DNA of 64,000 nucleotides from Eleginops maclovinus (lineage: Eukaryota; Chordata; Actinopteri; Perciformes; Eleginopidae), in contig NC_086350.1 of the NCBI RefSeq assembly GCF_036324505.1, positions 18,527,532 to 18,591,531 on the forward strand, written 5' to 3'. The notes under the pieces were generated by a model that was not told where the DNA came from, made no database searches, and was given only the letters and a program-made list of their open reading frames with translations. Positions 1 through 15,000 of the stretch are shown here, in pieces; position 1 is the stretch's first letter; every line of letters begins with the position of its first letter. The translations under genes and the position numbers were made by a program.

Positions 1-884
1 ATGGTCACATGGCGTCATCATTTCTTTGTGTGAGTGGCTTGAGGCCTGTCTAGTCCTGGCCTGGGAACATTGTTTTCCAGGGATTGTGATATCACATGGC
101 TTGTATACTGTGTGTGACTTAATATATCTTTCCTCTATAAAGATTAATATAAAGGATGCTATGAATCTGCTCATGGATTTTCCTGGTGCAGTCTCTGGCT
201 CAAAACAGCATAGGGACATCTTTAATTCTGTTTGATGTTAAAGTTGAATTTATTTTCTCCTCACATCTAGAAGGTCCCGGTTTAGCTGGAAGTTGGGTAT
301 TTTTTGGCACCAAACGGGAAAAGATCCAACCCTGTCTTAGATAAATATGCTGAAAAGAAATCCTTATTTCCAGGCCACTCATTTCTGGAGCCTTAAATTA
401 AATATTAACATAATAAAATTACATAAACTTTATAAACTCTTCATACATAATGTCTAAACATAAGGTAAATAATTTAACTGGCAAGTAAAAACCACCAAAG
501 TTAGTTTGCTCATGCTACAAAGACACAAACAGGAATAATCGTCTTAATTTAAAAGTATATGCCTTTTATCTTCATCAAGGACTGTGGTAAGAGTCTTGGA
601 CTTCCAGAAGACAATTTGGATAATTGCTTTGCTGTTTCTCTTCTCATATTGTCAAACAAATAACATTAACAGATAGCCTGAGCTAATGAGCGTTGGTTAG
701 GTCTGAAATCACTTGCTGGTTTACTCATTTTCTACTCCCTTTATTACAGCAGAGAGTAATATATAGCTACATTCCATTATTGTTTGTAGAAAACGCATGA
801 AAGGACAGTGAAAAAGAAAAACACAACAAATCCTTTAAATCTGACAAACTTACAAAATGTATCTTTTTAAAAGATATTTGTCGC

Positions 885-1050
885 GGTGAAGGTTGAGTAA
901 AATTCAACTTCTCAAGCGTCGACGGAAGTGCTAGCCAATCAAAGCGTGTATGTGTGTCCGGGGCGGGAGATTAATGTGATTGGTTGTTGGTCGCGTTAAC
1001 CCAAAGCGCCAGACACGCCCACCGGCAAGCGTCAAAGCACCGGAACCGTG
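885..1050. promoter_or_regulatory. GC-richer block with CCAAT motifs (promoter or repeat fragment)
   Basis: This is a local island in AT-rich surroundings. It holds a CCAAT box near 934, an inverted CCAAT (ATTGG) near 980, a GC-box-like GGGGCGGGA near 960 and several CpGs. It could be a promoter of a gene lying to the left, or an internal piece of a DNA transposon. No exon is visible next to it, so the call is weak. Confidence 0.25.
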
Positions 1051-1067
1051 TGTAAACTGCGTTAAAA

Positions 1068-1249
1068 ACTGAAACATTGACTTTAATTAAAAGTATTGTG
1101 TCAACAGATTTCCCATAACTGTATTAGGTTAGTTGAAAGCAATACAATTAAGTTCAAATCAACTTAATATTATTGCTTTCAACACACCTAATACACTTAT
1201 GTGAATTGTGTTGACATAATACATTTAATTGAAGTCAAGGTTTCAGTTG
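1068..1249. mobile_element. Palindromic (foldback) MITE
   Basis: The two halves are imperfect inverted repeats of roughly 85 bp. The left arm starts AACTGAAACATTGACTTTAA and the reverse complement of the right arm starts AACTGAAACCTTGACTTCAA. The match continues through GTATTAGGT and TTGAAAGCAATA to the centre near 1155. The element has no coding capacity. This architecture is typical of a miniature inverted-repeat element; the superfamily was not determined. Confidence 0.7.
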
Positions 1250-2571
1250 TTTCAGTGCATGCTGTATGTTTCGAAAGGATTAAAGCAATTTCGGATGACA
1301 AGTTCAAAGAAGTTGAGGTGCAGAGGGGGCGACAGGGTCAGGCAGAGAAAGACAGACAGACAGACAGGTAAAAAGCAATTCAAAGCCGTAAAGAACAGAC
1401 GTGGCCTTGTGCTCGACAGGCCCACTCTCCTGCAGAAAATAGTCAAAGCAGTGAAACACTGGACTGCTGTTGAAATGCTGCAGTTTTCATTCTTACATTA
1501 TAGGCTACTGTGTTTCTATTGAAAATAGACTGATAGTGGCTTGAGATGATTCAATTAATAACTGTTGCCGCATTTTTCTGCATGTGACTTAAATGTCAAA
1601 TGCAGCAGGATACTAGGGTTTGTTTGGCTCTACGGTTTATGAAATGCTAAACTCTTTAGTCGAATTGCTGGGAGAAAACAATCCTGTCCAGACAGGCTGT
1701 TTGTTATTTATTCTACATTCCCAGTTATTGGATTGTGTCTCATCTAATCAGTGTTCATCCTCAGATCCTCCAGAAAACTGTTGTGTGTGCGTTGGCCAAA
1801 GAATTTGAATGGGTAAGGACAGGGTGACAGCAGTTGTTAGGGAGTCACCATGGTTACCGCCCACTAGGAACAATGCTGAGCAGAGAATGGTGCGCTGTGA
1901 AAGACTGTTACAAATCCTGAGGTGCACACACATGCACATGCTTATACACTGAAATAATAAACACACTCACACAATATGTCATCATCCAGTAGAATTTACT
2001 CCTAAATAAGTAGTTTATTTAAGCAGAAATTATCCATTATCTGATTAGCTGTGTCAGACAGGACACCATGCGACTAATCCGTGGAAATGTCTGTTGCCTC
2101 TTTTCTTAAGCGCTGCTGGGCATCTTAATTTACTGGGCTGTGCAGTGCAAGCAGAGTGCTAAGCAACAACAAGGGAAGTCGTGAGGGGAACTCCACAGGG
2201 AGAAACTCTGTAGGCAATTGTTTGACATTGCTGACAGTTTATGTGATTTATTTCCCTGTGTCTGCTTATTTTTCTTGCCGTGAGCTGGAATTTGTATGTC
2301 TTTGTGTTGTTGCTATGTGTTCATTTCTGAGTGTCTATTGTTCCTATTTGTGAGTGGGTTGATGCATGTGTATGTGCATGTGCAAGTGGGAGTGTAAAGG
2401 GGGTGTTTGCCCTACTAACTCTGCCCCCTGAGCGAGCCCCTTTCGTCCTCCCCTTGTTGTCATGCAAAGGCACTCTCCCTTTGGCACCAAGTGGGCTGGC
2501 AGCACAAGAGCCATGTGTTCAGGCTCCACGCTTTGAAGGGCTCAAACAAACTTTTTAGTACTGTTTCAGTG

Positions 2572-2576
<5 letters not shown>

Positions 2577-2628
<52 letters not shown>

Positions 2629-2632
2629 AGAA
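2577..2632. repeat. (AG)n microsatellite
   Basis: A run of AG dinucleotides grades into AGGG units. It lies just upstream of the probable first non-coding exon of mlc1, so it may be part of the promoter or 5' leader. On the opposite strand it gives spurious Ser/Leu-rich open frames. Confidence 0.95.
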
Positions 2633-2639
2633 AAGAGGA

Positions 2640-2793
2640 GGAGAGTTGGGGTTGAAAGAGAGTTTGAAGGAGAGAGATGGGGATCGGAAGGAGTTGCAGA
2701 CAAAAACAATCTGTCTACCATGAGGAGGTTTGAGTTCAGTTTTTGAAGCATACTTTATTTTTGACGACTTTTCTGCCAGAGACTCAACAACAG
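2640..2793 (+). other. mlc1: Probable 5' non-coding exon of mlc1
   Basis: A good donor (CAG|GTGAGT) at 2793/2794 and a good acceptor (CCCCAG) ending at 3063 would join a leader exon to the exon that carries the start codon. The leader contains an upstream ATG at 2719 with a very short reading frame. The transcription start cannot be placed from sequence alone. Confidence 0.4.
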
Positions 2794-3128
2794 GTGAGTA
2801 TGGAGGGAGTAATACGTGAAAACAAAGCTTGAAAAATATGAGAATCAAAGTGACCTCTGTGCTCAAGCAAGCAAAAAAAGACAGGGGCTGGTTGTGGAGA
2901 TACTACCTGATTGGATTAGAAACTCCAAGTTGGAGTATTCAGATTTCAATCCAATTTTCTTTACTAAACGTATTGCAACATGCTGACAAGAACAGGTTTG
3001 AAGAATAATGTTATCAATGCCCTAAACTCACGCAGCTTTCACCATTTTCTCCCTTTTCCCCAGAGGCTTTTATCCTCGCTGTGTGTTTCCCATCCCATAA
3101 TTGAAGTCAACCACCAGCTGTTTCCGTC

Positions 3129-6945
<3,817 letters not shown>

Positions 6946-7930
6946 ACGTTTGATGAGTAGTGTGAGAAGGGGGAATAGACACCAACTCTTTTAGCACAAG
7001 AGTACAAAAAGGACGAAAGAAAAAGCTGTGAAGATTTATTCAGTTACGAAGATGTAAAGAAGAAGAGAGTTGGTGAAAAAAATCAGAAAGACAGAAAAGT
7101 AAAGCTGATAATAATGGTTGCTTGCTTACTGTAGAGGGCATTATATGACCTAGGTATAGTTTAAGTATTTCAACATTGTGGGGTACAATGAACTAGCATG
7201 TGAGTCAACGTTCAATGAATGATTTGAGCATTTGTGGAGATGAAAGGATAGGTGAGTTTGTATGAAATACATCAAACTATTTGCATGCTACAAAGAGAAA
7301 TCTATGCATCTTTGCTACTTTTTTAAGCTGGTTGCAGCTGACTCAATTTATTGTAAACCTGTTGCAATCGAGTGATGTTTTAAAACAGCATTTATAGAAG
7401 TGTTGTGCATAGATGAAATTGATCCTAACTGTCTTTATTTGTTGTACATTATCTTTCTAAAAAGTAAACACTGAATTATCTCAGCATTTACTTGACTGTT
7501 AGTTATATATATTTTAAGGAGTAGGCCTCTTTGTGTACAGTCATGTGGTAGTGATAGCAACATCTTATTATTATGATTGATCTACCTGGATATTGCAGAG
7601 TAACTCTTGTACATTTCTACTGAAATTGTGTTTTACTTAGGAAAATAAAACATGTGTTATCAATTGTAAGCAAATGTGTGAATAATGTTTCAAGATTGCT
7701 CTCCTTGTTGTGTTATGAAGCCCTCTCAATCAATATGGAGATATATAAATAAGTACGTAAGATTGGTAAGATCTGAATAAGTGACTGGATCCTAGAATAA
7801 CCTTCCAGGAAATATCATAATTTTAGATGTTCAGACTAAATTTGATTAACTGAAAACAACTTTCACAACCCTTCTTATTGTTTGGAAATGACAATGGTGT
7901 TCTAATAAATATTGTACTCTTTTTTGTTGC
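6946..7930 (+). other. mlc1: mlc1 3' UTR
   Basis: AT-rich sequence follows the mlc1 TAG stop. There are poly(A) signals AATAAA at 7644-7649 and 7904-7909, the second followed by a T-rich stretch. No further coding sequence is visible. Confidence 0.6.
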
Positions 7931-8272
7931 TATGCTTATTCCCCTTCTCTGTTAATTTAATCCCATTTAGCATATTTACAAAGAGTCATTTGACTCACTT
8001 ACAGTATATAGAAAATATATGTATGATATAAAGTCTCGTTTAGCCTATGTTTGTCGACACTGACATTCAACAACAAGATTTGCGTTCAATATAATTAAGT
8101 CGAGAACAACATTGCCTTTAACTATGACCTCAGTATACATACTTGCAAGTGTACAGTTGTACCTTATTACTATGAGTGTAATTCTAAACATATTAGGCCT
8201 ATTTTTATGATTTGTTGTTCTTCGAAGTGAACAACCTCAAGATCTCTGCAAGGATACTCAAACAGAGAGAGC

Positions 8273-8340
<68 letters not shown>

Positions 8341-9290
8341 AAGCGAGGGAGAGAGAGAGAGTGGGAGAGAGAGACTATATTTGGAAGCAGACGTGGTGAG
8401 GTGCGGCTTCCCCAACCGGCAGAAACCGGCTTGAGGAAAACTGACTTGTGGCTCAGTCCGGCTGACAAACATCGTGCGCGCCACTATCGCGCGCCCACAT
8501 CACACATCCAAGAATCTCAACATTGTGCACGAGACTGATGGAGAAAATTGTCCTCTCTAAGCAGTGATGTAATGTTAACTTAAGGAAATCCTTGGTAATA
8601 CATATTATTGTCCCTACAAGACAACGCTCTTTAACAATAATCTTCAGACATTCATATCCACCAGTAGCACACGCACATTTCCCAGTTGTTTCAGTCTCTA
8701 GCCTACTTTATTTTAAAATTCAGGTTACCCTCCCCTTAATCAGGAAACAAAATCCTTGCCACACCTAGTGTGTGAGACCAAAAACAAGTGTATTTGCCTG
8801 GCCCACACTCATAAATGATGGGCAGCTCGGATAACCTATCAATAAGAGCCACTGTCTTAAAGTTAGGTTGTAGACTAAACAAGATTTGAATAGTAGTTGC
8901 CGGTTTATTCTGCTATAGCCAAGTCTAAACCAATCCATAACTCTCAAACGTGGTTATAAAATCCGAAGACTATTAATGGTGTTTTATCCCCATGATTTTA
9001 CTCCCCTATAATGTTCATATTTTAATTAGATCTGTAATATTGATATGATACACCTGTACAACATTAAAATAGTTGATGATTTGTGCGATCATTTTTGTCC
9101 CAATTTCCACACATCACGTGCCATTGCGAATATGAATCTGGATCGATTTTTCTGGAGATTCCATTTATGAAGTGGAGAATCCTAACGCGTAGTCTCATCC
9201 CTTGTTCCTGAGGAGGAGGCAGGGCAGGGAGGGGAGGGAGCATCGGGTTGGAGGGAGGCAGGGAGGGGGCATCTGGTAAAGGGGGGAGCC
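7931..9290. other. Intergenic mlc1-panx2
   Basis: No coding sequence was recognised. The stretch holds the purine microsatellite listed separately and becomes G-rich from about 9205 as it approaches the probable panx2 first exon. Confidence 0.6.
8264..8375. repeat. (GA)n microsatellite
   Basis: A purine-only tract of GA units is interrupted by short A-runs and GCGAGG near 8336-8347. Such a long homopurine tract can form triplex DNA. The Ser/Leu and Arg/Glu open frames across it are artefacts of the repeat. Confidence 0.95.
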
Positions 9291-9371
9291 GGAACAAACC
9301 GGTGTGCTCGGATACATGCTGTAGCTGCTCGCCCGCACTGCAGATTAACTCTTACCGCGCCGGGCGATGCA
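9291..9371 (+). other. panx2: Probable 5' non-coding exon and promoter-proximal region of panx2
   Basis: A short GC-rich segment ends in a donor, ACATG|GTGAGT. A matching acceptor (TTTCTTTTCTTTCAG) ends at 11658. Joining them puts an upstream ATG at 9367 into a 13-codon open frame that stops before the real panx2 start at 12082. Neither the exon nor the transcription start can be proven without RNA data. Confidence 0.4.
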
Positions 9372-9526
9372 GCGAGACATGGTGAGTGGATTTCCTAATA
9401 TTTCCCCCCACTGCATGCACACTGCTTGTTTGTTAGCTGCACACACTGAGTGGGGCTAGTGTTTCCAGTGTTGACAGGTGATGCTGCAGGTGTTGAGCTT
9501 CCTAGGAGACTCCAACAGCCTTTTCT

Positions 9527-9640
<114 letters not shown>

Positions 9641-10443
9641 ATATCAGTGCAGCACACACACTCGATCACTTGATGTTCAGTGGCTCGTCTCTGGTTATTC
9701 CGGAGCTTTCCGCCGCTCAGGTGCTGAAACCGCTCGCCATCTGCACGCAGCTGCTATATCTCTGGTGGAAGTGTGCTCCTCTGGTTGAGATACTCAGAGC
9801 GTCCTGGACTCACACACATGTGAAGAGACAGCTTAACACAAGCTAACTGGAACATAATGATCCTCTGATGATATGTCCCTGCAGTGTTCCAATAAGGACT
9901 TACTGATAAGGTTGAAGTGGGAAAAACAGTGAAGAGAGTTTTGTACGTCTTTCTAAAATGTATTTATCGTAGGTCTGTCATATCCAGATGAGTTCTGAGG
10001 ATGTCTAAAAACAAGTGTCAGATCCACACTGAAAGTTATTCTCTATTCAGACATCATCTTTATAACGAGCAAATGGGGCTCTTCTATTGCAGCTCTTGTT
10101 TAAAGCTCTGTCTCTTTGTATTGGTGATAATAGCCAAGCGGGTTACTATAGTAGAAAAAGAATGTGGGATTCCCTCTCTAAACACTAGAAACATCACCCA
10201 GTGAGAGGGAATTATCAGTTGGACTATAGTTGTGCCAGTGGCTTACAAACAGCATTGCAGCCTCTGACTGTGCGCCTAAAAATGGGATGCTGCCCTTTTA
10301 AATTTAAATTATGCTAAGTTTATTTCCCCTCTTCCTTGACATATTGTTTGAGGATGTTGATAAAGTTATCTTGGATGTCACTGGGCAGAGAAGTATAACA
10401 TTTTAGAGTATTTTATCCGATAAAGGACATCTTGTTCTCTTCT

Positions 10444-10620
10444 CAAGGCAAGGCAAGTCCTGCATTTTAATATACTATATTTTAACAACAAGACCATTAA
10501 AAGTGCTTCACAAAAAAACATTAAAAGCTACAAGACAATGTGCTAAAGTACCACATAACACAAACTCAAATATGAAATAGTCATTTACAGTGTTATAAGA
10601 AATACACGCTGTGTTACCAA
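10444..10620. repeat. Dispersed teleost repeat, degenerate
   Basis: The segment contains AAGGCAAGGCAAG followed by a block ending in ATTAAAAGTGCTTCACA and ACATTAAAAG. This matches a pattern that I recall as very common in fish genomes, where AAGGCAAGGCAAG precedes a 'tatagcac...caaagtgctttaca' block. The family assignment is from memory. Confidence 0.45.
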
Positions 10621-11093
10621 TAATTGCAGGTCAACATTTACTCATGCTGTCTTAAATAGTTTTCTTGAAATATTATTTCAAAGACTTGCTCCAGTAATGA
10701 TCTCTTACACCATGAGGGTGATAGTATACGCTCATTTCCTTCTGCACTTGTGTAACTGAAGTCTCAAGGTTCAACTCCTCCAGATATTAAGTACACTTCA
10801 CTGCCCTGGATTAGAGGGCTTGGCTTTTAAGGCCTTCATAGATGAGCTGTGTTTATGCATAATGAGAGGAAAGTGAGTGGTGTGCAGAGGGGGTAATTGG
10901 GGATAAGAAGTAAAAAGAGAGGAAGAAGTAGAGTGAGAGGGTGAGGGCTGTAGATGGAAAGGGGTGCTTTGTTCACACTACTCACAGAGGACATTCACAT
11001 ACCCTTCAAGTGTAATGAGCATGCAGCAGGCGCCAGTTCAACCCTGCATAAGCATATGCATGCTCATGTATACATGCACACCCATTTACACGT

Positions 11094-11094
<1 letters not shown>

Positions 11095-11148
<54 letters not shown>
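11095..11148. repeat. (CA)27 microsatellite
   Basis: A clean CA run followed by GACACACACGCA, in the putative first intron of panx2. Confidence 0.95.
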
Positions 11149-11153
<5 letters not shown>

Positions 11154-12081
11154 ACACGCAGTGACGCACCAGAGATCACACTGACAAGTGTGTTCACCTG
11201 ACATCTCAGTGTGAACATGCTGTTCCACAGAGATAATGACCTCCTGGAGGCCACTTAGGGGTAGGGGACCAATTGTGAAATAGCAGTCCAGAAAAATGTT
11301 ATTTTTAAAACTAAAAGAAAATATACTCTTCTTTTAATTACTTCATGGTTGGCATACTCCAGAGAGGCTTTATTTTCCCTTTAGTGTCCTTGCTTGATCA
11401 AAGACAACACCCGCCCCCAGATGTGACCACATTCACACACACCACTGGTTACAGAGCGAGGATTAGTCTTCTTCGGACACATGACTGCACTATAGAGGAT
11501 GATGGGTGGGAACAGAGAGCTTTTTCTGATAGTGGAAGACAACACAAATACACACTTTAAAATATGGTGGCACTAATTGTTTATTGAACGTGTTTTCAGA
11601 AATAGGATCTTGTGCCTCACAGTACTTTTATTTATTCATTATTTTCCTTTTCTTTCAGAAAAGGATTGGTCAGAGCTTCCCCTGACCGAAGCTCGCATTT
11701 CAACTCTTCAGCCAGCAAGCACTCTCCCTGGGGATCACAAGGAGGCCTGCTAAACTCAGCTCATCCTTCAACCTGCCACACAGAGTGGGACTGAGGCCTG
11801 GCATTGTAGAGATGGGGAAAAACAGAGGGAAGTGCACGGAAGAGGCAAAGGGAGGATTGTGCTTCTGAACGTTATGCCTGTTCAGCTAATAGAGAAAAGC
11901 AGTGGTTAACTGTAAAAACTCAAGAAACACACCACACAGCATGAGGCTTCCTACATGTGGTGACAGGGGCTGAAGTTGGCCACATATTTCAGTCTTGAGG
12001 AGTGTTTAACTCCAGCAGGGAGTGTCGGGCCTCCCCTCCATTCCAGAGGGAGGTTGTGGCAAGCGCCCCTTGTGTTTCCGG

Positions 12082-15000
12082 ATGCAGAACATCCTCGATC
12101 AGAACTTAGACATGGCCACGGCTCTACTCGCCGGCGAGAAGCTGAAGGAGCTGATCCTGCCAGGCTCCTCTCAGGATGAGAGGGGTGGGGTACTGGCTGG
12201 CCTCCTGGTGCAGCTCAAACTGGAGCTTCCCTTCGATCGCGTTGTTACCATTGGGACGGTCATCATCCCCATCCTGCTGGTCACCCTCGTCTTCACAAGG
12301 AACTTTGCAGGTGAGACTTTTACCACTAGAGGGAGTTGCTTAACTGCCATAGTGGTTATCTACAACAGCAGCTGTATGTTGCAAGTTAGCCATGCAGTGC
12401 TTTAAGTGTTCTGTGAAGGTGATACGTGAGATGTAAGTGGGAGATTAGGCAAAGAAGGGAAATGAGCAGTGTCGAGTGCATCGGAAGTAATGATAGAGCG
12501 TCGGAAAGGGTTAGAGAGGCTTTAAAGCAACCATAGATAGAAAGGGGAGAGGAAGTGTTTTGTTAGAAGGCTGGGTGTGATGGGAGAGATGTTAGTTGTA
12601 TGCTGAGTCAGACTCTCTGCATAGCAGCATCAACCATCTGGGACTCACCGTTTAACTTGGTGTTCAGAAAAGTTCCCCAATATTCCCTCAATGGTGCATT
12701 TTATAATGATATTAAGGGCATTGCCAAACATTTTAAGATGACTCAGCACCCTGCCCTCTGTGACTTTGACAAAGTAATGCCATAGCACAAATAAAACATG
12801 CCTTGGAGGTATTTAAATGTTTTTAAATAAATAAATAGTATACATTTCAATAGCAAAATGTCACTAAGTTTAGGTCAAAAGATTAAAAATGAGCTTGCTG
12901 TAACCCTAAACTACATAGATTGGATAAAGAACAACTTGAACAGGAAAGAGAGCTCTCACTTCCTCTATCTGAGCCAGGCAGATCATAATTCCAAAGGCAG
13001 TGTGAGTGTTATCAGAGGAACACAGCGCTCTGATCGAACACATGAATGATTCGAAAAGATTCTCTGAGATACAGGGAGAACCAAAAGTTAGAAGATCAGA
13101 ACCAATTCCCCTGGTAAATAATACAAAGGAACACAAAATGGTTTAACATAATTATGGTAATGTCGTTTGGAAGTGAAATGAAGATGAGCAATACATTTTA
13201 ATATGTTTTAATATCAGATGCACTACAGAGAGCTACTGTGGTTCAATTTTGGTTCACAGTGTTCAGTCTTGTGTGCACATGCAGTTTTACAATGGATGAC
13301 TGCAACAGATGTCTCAGGTATGTTTACCTTCTTTCACTTTCAAACAAGTCGTCTGAAAAAGAAATGTTATTCCAGGGAATTGTTTAATCTGTTTGTCTGA
13401 TCTCACGTTTTCACAATGCCAGATATTGAATATGAGAAAAATTATATGAGTGATGAGGGAAATTATAAAAATGAATTCCATGATTAAGCATGGTAGAATT
13501 GTTCTTTCAGCTGATACTGTATATTAATTTATATTATGACATATAATAATCCAACTTGTTAAATTAAGGTTTGGGCTGATGTTTTCTCTTTTTCTATTTC
13601 TCAGAGGAGTCCATATACTGTTACACACCACACAACTTCACCAGGGACCAGGCACTGTATGCAAGAGGCTACTGCTGGACAGAGCTGCGCGATGCTAAAC
13701 CTGGTTTGGAGTCTCACCTTTGGCCTTCACTTTTTGAACACAAATTCCTCCCCTATGCCCTGCTGGCCTTCGCTGGAATCATGTATATTCCTGCTTTGGG
13801 CTGGGAGTTCCTCGCCTCTACACGGCTCACGTCAGAGCTCAATTTCCTGCTTCAAGAAATTGATAACTGCTACCATCGAGCTGCTGAAGGCCGAGCACCG
13901 AAGATTGAGAAGCAGATCCAATCCAAAGGACCTGGCATAACTGAGCGAGAGAGGCGGGAGATCATAGAAAACGCAGAGAAGGAGAAAAGTCCAGAGCAGA
14001 ACCTGTTTGAGAAATATTTAGAAAGACGAGGCCAGAGTAACTTTCTAGCTAAGCTTTACCTGGGGCGCCACCTGGCTATTATCTGCCTCAGTTCCATCCC
14101 CATTTCCTACCTGAGCGCTTACTATGCCCGCCAAAGGCAGAATGAGTTCACCTGTGCACTTGGTGAACCCCCAGATATCAGTAGCTATTTCGAGCTGAAG
14201 CTCAGGGTCAACTGTAAGCTGCCTGCGGTGCAGCTGCAACGCATCATGGCAGCAGTAGATATCGCTCTGCTCTGCACCATGAACCTCATCATCCTGCTTA
14301 ATTTGCTGCACTTGTTTGTGGTGCGCAAGTCCAACTTTGTTTTTGACAAACTGCATAAAGTTGGCATTAAAACTCGGCGACGTTGGCAGAAGTCTCAGTT
14401 CTGTGACATCAACATCCTGGCCATGTTCTGCAACGAGAACAGGGACCACATCAAGTCGCTCAACCGGCTGGACTTCATCACAAACGAGAGTGACCTCATG
14501 TATGACAATGTAGTCAGGCAGCTGCTGGCTGCGCTTGCACAATCCAACCATGATGCTACGCCCACCGTGAGGGACTCTGGGATACAAACAATAGATGGCA
14601 ACATGGACCCCTCTGAGCTTGGAATGGGAGACATGACTGGGGAGCCGCTGGTCATCAAACGGCCTCGCAAGAAGATGAAATGGATCCCAAGCTCAAATCC
14701 TCTTCCTCAGCCGTTCAAGGTAAGGTCTAAGAACAATTTCCATGTATCCATTTATCATCAATGACAAACCTAAACCTAGTGCCCTCTTGAAAAAAATATA
14801 CTTACTACAATAACCTGTCTACTGGAGTACAGCAGTTTATATAAACAGGAACTGTATGTGTGTTGAAAATACTTCCATGTGAGCCATATCATCCCTGTAT
14901 AAAGATAAGGGCCTCTTTCTCTAAAGAGGCACAGGAAGTAGTCCTCAAGAACTCCCAAAATATATAGAACTCTTGAAGCTGTTGAAGGTTTGATATAATG

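Larger units (their letters stand above)
1..2540. other. Non-coding DNA upstream of mlc1
   Basis: I see no exon of a recognisable protein here. The short open frames have no family resemblance and no splice context. The stretch is AT-rich apart from a GC-richer block around 885-1050 and a palindromic element at 1068-1249, both listed separately. In human the neighbour on this side of MLC1 is MOV10L1; no MOV10L1-like coding was noticed in this part. Confidence 0.6.

Noticed and set aside
8170..8538. Ser/Leu-rich and Arg/Glu-rich open frames
   Set aside because: They arise from a GA microsatellite and have no splice context or family match.
14045..14587. 180-residue open frame on the minus strand inside panx2 exon 2
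   Set aside because: It is antisense to a large conserved coding exon and resembles no family.
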